From Calendula officinalis (taxonomy: Eukaryota > Streptophyta > Magnoliopsida > Asterales > Asteraceae), in contig OY970820.1 of the NCBI GenBank assembly GCA_963853835.1, forward strand, positions 85,370,909 through 85,434,908: a stretch of 64,000 bases of DNA, in the 5' to 3' direction. Made by a program: the position numbers and the translations under genes. The stretch's first letter is position 1. Every line of letters starts with the position of its first letter. A model generated the notes under the pieces. The model made no database searches. It saw only the letters and a list, made by a program, of their open reading frames with translations, and was not told the DNA's origin. This document shows positions 56,194 through 64,000 of the stretch, piece after piece.

Positions 56194-58889
56194 ATCTCCC
56201 CCTTTGTAACAATAGTCTGGGAAGCATATCTTCGAAGTCTTCATCTTTAGCGAAAGCCTAGTCTTGTAGATATTTCGTTGCATAATAATCAGGATCAGGC
56301 TTGAGCTTTGTTTATCTGTAAAAACGAATACTTCTTGTAGCTTTTCAACCACAAAAAGTATTTTGATGACTTTACTTTGAAGATACATATTGATCGACCA
56401 AAACTGAGACCCATAATGATAGAGAGATTAACAGCGAAAGTCTTTTCTTTAAGTTTGTGGCTTTATGTCGATCAATGATTCTTAATAATTGTTGTTCGGG
56501 AAAATTGTTGATAAGGTTTATGCTCCCCCTCAAACAGACAATTATTTCTTCATGGAGTCTTGGGTTCCTTGTTTACCCCCCCTTCACTGGTGCATATGTG
56601 TCCTTTTGATGTGGAGTAAGTTAGGCTAGTATATTCTCCCCCTCATGATGAACAAGATTTATCTGAAGCATCATGTAACAAAAAGAATCTCTGAAGCTTG
56701 TTGATGAAGATGTGTTGAATAATGATATATTCATATTTTCAATGAATCAATAAATAACACATTGTACATCATAGTAAAAAAAATAAACCGTGATCACATA
56801 GATGTCCCATTAACACGACAGTTGAAAAAACTGTGTGACCTACGGTCAGTGATGGCTTCGATGGTAGCACTGGTAGGATTTTCATTCAATCATCGTGGAA
56901 TACCAATAAGTTTGGTATCACTATGAATGTTCCGGCAATATCACTAGGATATGCTAGGTGGTATACATGTGTCCTAGAGATTTAATTCGGTTCTAGACTC
57001 TATACGTGGACAAACGAAGGCGAGGACTGAAGGTAGGTCCTCTGTTTCAATATCAACAATCTCCAAATGAGATGTCGATAGTAGATGTGGTATTCTCCGT
57101 GATTTTGAAACAAGTACTTTTTGTACTTGAGTGGTCAGTGGGGGTTGTGCATTGCATCACTGGGTCCATGATGTCTGAATCAGAAAGCAACTTATGCAAT
57201 CTGATATAGATGTGGCTACCCGATCATTTGTACGGTTTAGGGAGGGTTTTCCATTTTCTTTAACCCTTTCACACACGCTCCTCACTCAACTCACTTTTTC
57301 ATTTTCAACCACACCGTGGTTTTTTTTTTTTTTTTTTTTTTACTATGTGATAAGATGATTTGCACCCCATACTTCATACCCCCTCTCAATTTGTACCTCA
57401 ACACACCCCAATCAAGATCCCATGACACTTGATTCTGCTCACCTAGACCTAGGACCCTTACTTTTTAGTTCCTAAATTGTCGGTGGCTCCCGGGAAGATC
57501 ATGCTGGATATAGCAGACCATAGGAGTAATTTGAGAGTGGTCTATTACGCTCATGTGCAATGTAATTAGCTTTTTAAGATATTGCATTTTAAGAGTTCAC
57601 ATGGATTTTTCTGCGGAATTTTATGTGTTTCCGGTATAAGTTGTTGCCTGAAAGACTGATAGATGTTATGGCACAGCAACTTGTTCTTTTTAGGTAACAC
57701 CGGACTCACATAGAGTATCCGTTAGCACACGGTATGAATCGGTAGTCGTTTACACAACTGTTGATTCAGATTTGTGTGACCTGCATTTAGAGTTGGCGTA
57801 ATTTTAGCTCTAGCAGGATTTCCACTCGATCCTCGTGAAACATCAGATTGTGATGCCACTACAAGTGTTCCGATGGTTTCACGGAGATACATTTTTGTAG
57901 TGCAAGTGTCCTATATTGGAATGTTTTAGGGGTGAGAACTAGACACACGGTGCATACAAAGAGACTTAACCCGGGGCAGGAGGTTATTATGTTTCAATAC
58001 CGACAAACTCCGAAGGAGCAGTCAGTAGATTATGTGCTACGTCCCCTAATGAATTGAAACAAATTCCTGTTGAGAGAAATTTGAGTGGTTGGTGGTGGCG
58101 TGCATTTGCTTTACTAGGCTAGTAGAGTCTGGTGAAACATTTAACGTATAAATGAGCACCCTTTTGTATGGTTGCCCGGTTTATTTACGGTGTGGATGCA
58201 CTCAAAGGTGTGTTTTCTTAAAGTTATCATGTTTTTCACATCACCTTGCACTCACCTATTGCTATACCCTAAACTTATACCCTCACATTTTCCGATTGGT
58301 TAACAAGTGTTTCCCTTGGAAGGTGAGGCCGGTTCTGGCAAACCATGAAAAGGTATTGCCTTTTGAAATATTTGTCTTTGATTTATTCAATTTGGTATAA
58401 CAGGTTTGATTTTTTTTATTTTTTTTTTTTTTAAGTTTCTCCCCCTTGAAATACTAATTCTCCCCCTAGAATTAATATTTCTCCCCCTCTACTAAATGAC
58501 GATAGATAAAGATATTGGAGATCTGAAATGTACCTTTAAACAGCAGTAGAGGAGTGGAGAAGTGTTTGTTGGTTATGTGTTGTATTGGTTATGAGCGGGT
58601 TTCAAGCTGATGTACTTGAAAGCCATAGCTTTAAAGTTCGAGTCATATACTGATGTGTATATAAGTCATAGATTCTAAAGATTTAACATACCAAGCTTAG
58701 ACACAAGAAAGTTAAACCGTTTTTCGTCTAAAGCCTTGGTAAATAAATCAGCTAACCTAAAATCTGTGGATACGAAGTACATTTCCACAGTTCCTTGTTC
58801 AACATGATCTTTGAAAAATGATATCGAAGATCATTGTGTTTAGTTTTGGAATGTTGAACAGGATTGCATGAAATTGCAATTGCACTTCG
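56194..58889 (-). repeat. C5 3' region with a diverged 940-bp duplication and many PPT-like motifs
   Basis: Block 56800-57240 is homologous to 57740-58190 at an offset of about 941-944 bp (TGTGTGACCT...GGATTTTCATTCAATCATCGTG versus the related block). CTCCCCCT-type motifs (minus-strand AGGGGGAG) occur near 56196, 56522, 56634, 58438, 58460 and 58482. T22 lies at about 57319-57340. No ORF of note, so an env-like gene is not visible. Confidence 0.75.
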
Positions 58890-60482
58890 TCAGTCACAAT
58901 ATAAAGGAATACAGCTGTATGAAAAGCCGTAGTCTTTTAATTGTGACTGCATCCAAATTACCTGAGATAGACAGCTTGCAGCAGAAACATACTCCGCTTC
59001 GGCAGTTGAAAGAGATACACAATTTTGTTTCCGTGAGGACCAGCTCACCAACTTATCACTAAGAAATTGTGCACCTCCAGAAGTACTTTTACGATCCAAC
59101 ATACAGCCAGCATGATCATCATAAGAGAATGCAGACAGGTCAAACGAAGTTTCTTTGGGATACCAAAGACCAAGATCTCGAGTACCCTTTAAGTAACGAA
59201 AGATGCGTTTGACTGCTTGAAAGTGAGACTCTTTGGGAGCAGCCTGATACCGAGCACAAACGCAAGTAGAGAACATTATATCAGTTCGACTGGAAATTAG
59301 ATATAATAATGACCCTATCATGCCTCGATAGTCTGTGATATCAACTAGCTTTCCATCAGGATCAGTATGCAATTTTGAACTGGGTAACATTGGTGTAGAA
59401 ATTGGTTTACAGTCATCCATCAGATACTTCTTCAACAAATCAGTAATATACTTGGATTGATTAATGAAGATCCCGGTAGGTAACTGACGAACCTGTAGAC
59501 CGAGAAAGAAATTCATCTCCCCCATCATACTCATTTCAAATCTTTTGATCATAAGATCTGAAAATCGTTTACAGTATTTAGGATTTGTGGAGCCGAAAAT
59601 AATATCATCTACATAGATCTGAATGAGAACGATATCTTCCCCTTGACGTTTGATGAATAGAGTGGTGTCCACTTTGCCTTTTTAAAAACCAGAATCGACT
59701 AAAAATTTTGATAAAACATCATACCACGCACGAGGAGTTTGCTTCAAACCATATAAAGCTTTATCAAGGATGTAGACATGGTTAGGCAAGAGTGGATCGA
59801 CAAATCCTTCTGGTTGATGAACGAAAACTTCTTCACTGAGAATGCCATTAAGAAATGCAGTTTTTACATCCATTTGATAGATTGTAAAATTCTTGTGAGC
59901 TGCTAATGCCAGAAAGATTCGGATGGCTTCTAGTCTTGCAACTGGGGCAAAAGTTTCTTCATAATCGATGCCCTCTTGTTGAGAATACCCTTTAGCAACC
60001 AGGCGTGCTTTATTTCGAATGACAATCCCATTTTCATCCTTTTTGTTCTTAAAGATCCATTTGGTACCAACAACAGACTTCCCAGGTGGTTTTGGAACTA
60101 GACGCCAAACTTTCAATCGTTCAAATTGATTGATTTCCTCTTGCATTGCAAGATTCCAATTTGGGTCTGTTAGAGCTTCGCTGACTTTCTTGGGTTCATT
60201 TGAGCTTAGGAAAGATGAGTATTGACATTCATCAGCAGTTGCTCTACGAGTTTGAACAGAAGATTCAGGATTTCCAATGACTTGATGTAAAGGATGCTCT
60301 TTGGTCCATTTCAGAGTATGAGGAAGTGGAAGTTGACCTGGAATTATGTTGGAGGTATCAATGAATGCAGGATGCGGGATGATAGCAATTTGGGTATTGG
60401 ATGAAGAAGGTGGAGGATCGACTCGTGGAACATTGAATTTTGAGAAATCAATCAACAAATTTTGGAGCTTAAGCGGGTGCAT
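58890..60482 (-). pseudogene. C5 reverse transcriptase and RNase H
   Basis: 60482-59682 encodes the RT N-terminal half: FERLKVWRLVPKPPGKSVVGTKW, NKARLVAKGYSQQEGIDYEETFAPVARLEAIR and VYILDKALYGLKQTPRAWYD. A stop at 59682-59684 then intervenes. 59672-58890 holds the catalytic IYVDDIIFGSTN (about 59600-59640), the YLKGTRDLGLWYP block and RNase H with DRKSTSGGAQFL and STAEAEYVSAASCLSQ. The frame ends at 58890 before the usual C-terminus. Confidence 0.93.
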
Positions 60483-61764
60483 TGATTAAATCAGTAACAC
60501 CGGCAGCTGGAGTAGGAGGTGAAGAATCATCCGATGATGATTGAGTTCCCATTGATGAAGACGAAGAATCTGAATGTGATACTGATATGGTGGTATTAGG
60601 AGCAGCAGATGTTGGAGATGCGGAATCAGGGGAACTAGGAATTTGAATCCCAGGAGCAGTGATGGACTGAACATCTGCGGCTGAAGGAAATGGAACACCG
60701 GCCTCCTGAAGTAAGGTATGTCTGATGTTATGATATTCATCATAAAAGTGTTCAAACAAAACATCAAAATCATTTTCAGAGGTGGAAGGAGATGACGATG
60801 GTAATGGGGATTCAATAGATGAGGTTAGTGAATCAAGAGGAAAGGTCTCATCGAAAGTAACATTTACACTTTCCCTTATCGTCCGATTTGATCGATTATA
60901 AACTCTAAACGATGCAGATTCACGTGAATACCCAACAAACACTCCTTCATCAGCTTTTGCTTCAAATTTATTTAATTTGTCTTTGTCATTTAAGATGAAG
61001 CAACGACTCCCAAAAACATGGAGAAATTTAACATTTAGGATTCTGTTATTTATCAATTCATACGGAGTCTTGTTGTAGGTTTTGTTGATGATAGAACGAT
61101 TTTGAGTGAAACATGCCGTGTTGATGGCTTCAGCCCACGGAGATAGAGGTAGCTTTGAAAATGAAAGCATGGTGCGGGCTGCTTCAACTAAGGTACGATT
61201 TCTTCGTTCTACGACTCCATTCTGTTGTGGAGTTCTAGCAGCGGAAAATTGATGGGTTATACCAACAGATTCAATAAAAGAATCTAGGGTTCGATTCTTA
61301 AACTCGGTTCCATTATCAGTCCGAATGGTATTGACTTTCAGTTCCAGATTTGTCTGAGTTTTCTTGATAAAGGCGATAATAATATCAGCAGCTTCATCCT
61401 TGGTACGTAAGAAGTGAACCCAGGTATAACATGAGTAGTCATCAAGGATTACTAAAACATACCGTTTACCAGCAATTGATTGTACACTCATTGGTCCACA
61501 TAGATCCATGTGAAGCAATTCAAGAGGTTTGGATGTACTTTGAACTGGTTTTGACTTGTGTGACGTTTTCTTCATCTTTCCCATTTCACAAGATGAACAC
61601 AGATGATCTTTTGCAAATTTAACGTCTGGGAGACCAGATACATTGCCACCTTTCACCAATTTGTTGATGGTTTTGAAGTTAAGGTGAGAGAGGCGACGGT
61701 GCCATAACCATGATTCATCTGATGACGCTATTGACAGTAAGCATACTTCTTCAAGTGGGGTCAC
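60469..61764 (-). pseudogene. C5 integrase
   Basis: WLWHRRLSHLNFKTINKL (GAG-pre-integrase, HHCC), CSSCEMGKMKKTSHK, LHMDLCGPMSVQS, RTDNGTEFKN and RTPQQNGVVERRNRTLVEAARTML show the zinc and D,D35E-type core. The C-terminus has KADEGVFVGYSRESASFRVYN and a long S/P/T-rich tail, in which the frame overlaps and shifts into RT at about 60470-60482. The start at 61764 is not a true start; it continues the protease frame with a shift near 61800. Confidence 0.93.
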
Positions 61765-62479
61765 GTCATTTAGATTGATAGTAAACAGATTTGTATCACG
61801 TGATCCGGTAAGAAGTTCTATTGCATTATAAGTACGAACAGCACACTTCTTTGTTCGAAAATTAACTTATAACTCTTTATCACAAAATTGACCGATGCTG
61901 AACAAGTTGTGAGCAAGATCTTAAACATAGTAACATTTCGAATGATTAACTTGTCACGAATGATATCTCCAATTCCCATGATAGCAGCCAAATGATCATT
62001 TCCAAAACGAACAGTACCCAAATATTTATCTCTAAAATTTGTTAAGAGGTTCTTGTTTCCCGTCATATGCCGTGAGCATCCAGAATCAAGATACCATATA
62101 TTCTACATAAAACAATTAAAACAATTTAGTTACCCAATCAATTATGGGTCCTATACGATTAGTGAATGATGTTTTATGCAGATTTTATTGAAGGATTAAT
62201 TTAGAGATTTTGGGGAACTGCAAGGAGGCAGTTCTGAGTTGATTGATTTGATAGACCATTTAAGCTTTTTCTCTGGAGAATGTAAAATCCAGTTTGACTG
62301 TTCATTCTTGATCCAAGTGTAATGAACAAACGTGGATTTTGTGTTATGCATCTTTGATTTGGTTGTCGAAGAATTGGAAGAAGTACTTGATTGTGATGAT
62401 TTAGGTGTTGTGGTTCCTCGAGTTGTTTGACGTTGAGAGGACATCAATTTATTAGAGATGGGTGAGGTAGTGGGACGAC
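61765..62479 (-). pseudogene. C5 protease region and Gag C-terminal remnant
   Basis: 62066-61818 encodes MTGNKNLLTNF...VRFGNDHLAAIMGIGDI, which normally follows the protease active site (WxLDSGCSRHMTG). The DSGC codons lie just upstream near 62070-62090, followed by a short deletion or indel. 62196-62479 encodes an S/T/K-rich Gag C-terminal tail. Coding ends at the 62480 junction. Confidence 0.7.
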
Positions 62480-64000
62480 TACTGAGGTTCCCATATCTGA
62501 GAACTCCAATACTGAGTTCCCAATAATTGATCTGAACAACTCCACCTATGAAGAAGGTGAAACTTCCAATACTTCTCAAGAATCCACCTCAGATCTGCAA
62601 AATGAAGAAGAACAGCAACCTGAACTGTCTGATATTGACCAGAATTCAGCTCAGTATCAGGCAGACAACACACCAGTACAACAAGATATTGTTGATCTTG
62701 CTTCAAATGCTCCCTTAGGAAACAATCTAAGGGAACACAGAGACATCCACTCTCTAATATTATTGGTCCAATTGAACAAGGTGTCCAAACAAGGAGGAAG
62801 TTAGCTTTTGAACCTCAAGCAACTGCAAACTTTTGTTTCTTTTCAAGTTTTCTGTCTACCATGGAACCAAAGAAAGCTGATGAGGCTTTATTAGATGAAG
62901 ACTGGGTAGAAGCTATGCAAGAAGAGCTTACAGAATTTGAAAGAAACAAAGTTTGGAACTTAGTACCACCTCCTGCTGGCAAAACTATTATTGGTACTAA
63001 GTGGGTGTTCAGAAACAAGATGGACAAGGATGGTGTTGTCATCAGAAATAAAGCTAGACTGGTTGCTCAGGGTCATCAGAAACACCCTTTTTTTCTTTTA
63101 ATCCTCATAATTCCCTAAATTAATTAGATGAACCCCAATCTTGTTTTTGACCAATCAAAACTAAGGTTTTGACTTTCTTGATCAAAGACATTATTTTAAT
63201 TAAAAGATTAATTTTAATCAATCATATTTAAACAATAAACTTTGTTTAAATTCTAAGATAGATTATAACTTTTAATAATTCATTTAAACTTTTTGAACCT
63301 TATAGACAATAAAACTTTGTCAAAATTTCTAGGTTTAAAGAACTAGTTAAATAAATCTATCAAAATAATAATTAAACCTATTAGACATAAACTTGTCTAA
63401 TTAACTAGGTTTTAGATTATTATCCTAATTAATTATTTTAAAGTAATAAACTTAAACTAGTTTAAACTTCTAGGGTTCTTTTAGGGTTTTGAAAATCTCA
63501 AGACTAAGAAACTTTTTCACCAATTAAACTAGGCTAGTTTAATAAACTTGGTGTCCAAGTATCCTCTAGATTTCGAAAATCCTAAGGGATTAGGAAAGAA
63601 TCCTTTTGATCAACTAAACAAATCTTGTTTAACATACTTGATCCTAGGGTTCTTCCAAGGTCACGAAAATTCAAGGGAGAAAAGGAAAGAATCCTTTTGA
63701 TCAATTAAACATATCTTGTTTAACATACTTGATCCTAGGGTTCTTCCACAATTTCGAAAATTACTAGGGTTTTTTTAGAATCCTTCTTGACCAATTAAAC
63801 TAGACTAGTTTAATATTCTTGGTCCTAGGGTTCTTCCCTTTTTCGAAAAATATGAAGAAGAAGAAAAAAACTTGAAACAAAAAAAAATTGTAATTAAAGT
63901 AAACAAACAATCTTTGTTAATCTAGTCTAGATCTCTAAACCAACGCTCTGATACCACTGAAGGGTTTCACTACGCACCATGCGACTGATCGACCCATAGG
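62480..64000 (+). repeat. Second copy of 48877-50399 (duplication, continues past the window)
   Basis: Same order as the first copy: C1b integrase-RT linker and RT start (to about 63085), the same junction to C4 leader, the hairpin array, the PBS (63945-63956) and the start of the C4 LTR (63958). It is offset by 13601-13603 bp and about 97-98% similar by eye, with small indels (for example one C lost near 62744). The shared C1b/C4 junction shows that both copies derive from one event. Confidence 0.9.

Larger units (their letters stand above)
55879..62479 (-). mobile_element. SIRE-like Copia element C5, 5' part missing
   Basis: Minus-strand order from right: Gag C-terminal remnant, protease/GAG-pre, integrase, RT, RNase H, a 2.7-kb 3' region with several PPT-like motifs, PPT and 3' LTR. 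The 5' Gag, leader and 5' LTR are missing because at 62480 the sequence changes to a copy of 48877-50399. It is inserted in C4. Confidence 0.85.

Noticed and set aside
57317..57340. T22 run as a pol III terminator
   Set aside because: No A/B boxes nearby; on the sense strand of C5 it is a poly(A) stretch in a noncoding region.

Overview
This is nuclear plant DNA dominated by nested LTR retrotransposons, with three ordinary-looking host genes. The evidence for a plant is a U-type (P-type) cyclin, Tat-type and chromovirus-type Ty3/Gypsy elements, Ty1/Copia elements primed by initiator tRNA-Met (TGGTATCAGAGC), a Stowaway MITE, tRNA-derived SINEs and a PIF/Harbinger Myb-like ORF. The accessory ORFs of the Copia elements and the Q/P-rich Harbinger ORF remind me of daisy-family (Asteraceae) genomes. 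That is recollection, not proof. No bacterial features (operons, Shine-Dalgarno sites, CRISPR) are present.

Layout. 1-1285 is the 3' end of a SIRE-like Copia element (C1a). It sits in a decayed Tat-type Gypsy element (G1, 1286-8803), which carries a solo Copia LTR in its integrase and a spliced antisense gene in its 3' half. G1 ends inside a Harbinger-type MITE (8804-9042). 9043-16359 is the genic island: a four-TM membrane protein (+), a Stowaway MITE and a two-finger U1-type zinc finger protein (-). 16360-24173 is a complete minus-strand Gypsy element (G2) with 1.7-kb LTRs, 5-bp TSDs and gag but no polymerase. 24174-28050 holds two SINE copies, a LINE 3' fragment and a full MITE. 28056-32561 is a complete non-autonomous Copia element (C2) with TSDs, no pol and several non-retroviral ORFs. 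33087-34286 is the cyclin gene (-). 34600-36234 is a decayed Harbinger ORF, broken by a second copy of the C1 family (C1b, 36235 to about 49480). C1b integrase is split by a nearly whole minus-strand Copia element (C3, 40121-48273). C1b RT is cut off at about 49480 by the leader, PBS and LTR of another minus-strand Copia family (C4), whose pol is replaced by short repeats. C4 is interrupted by a third Copia element (C5, about 55879-62479, minus). From 62480 to the end the sequence repeats 48877-50399, which looks like the second copy of a tandem duplication of about 13.6 kb.

The most unusual signals are structural. (1) In five Copia LTR families the TATA box lies inside nested inverted repeats whose arm sequences differ between families yet still pair. 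(2) G2 LTRs contain a five-unit array of hairpins at an exact 39-bp period, with a constant loop and co-varying arms. (3) Copia leaders carry hairpins repeated every 50-90 bp. (4) At two insertions (C3, C4) PBS or leader sequence lies outside the 3' LTR, and at C3 the TSD is absent and microhomology is present. (5) G1 carries a three-exon antisense gene.

All TE reading frames except the short accessory ORFs contain stops or frameshifts. Element boundaries given as 'about' are inferred from where similarity or coding stops.
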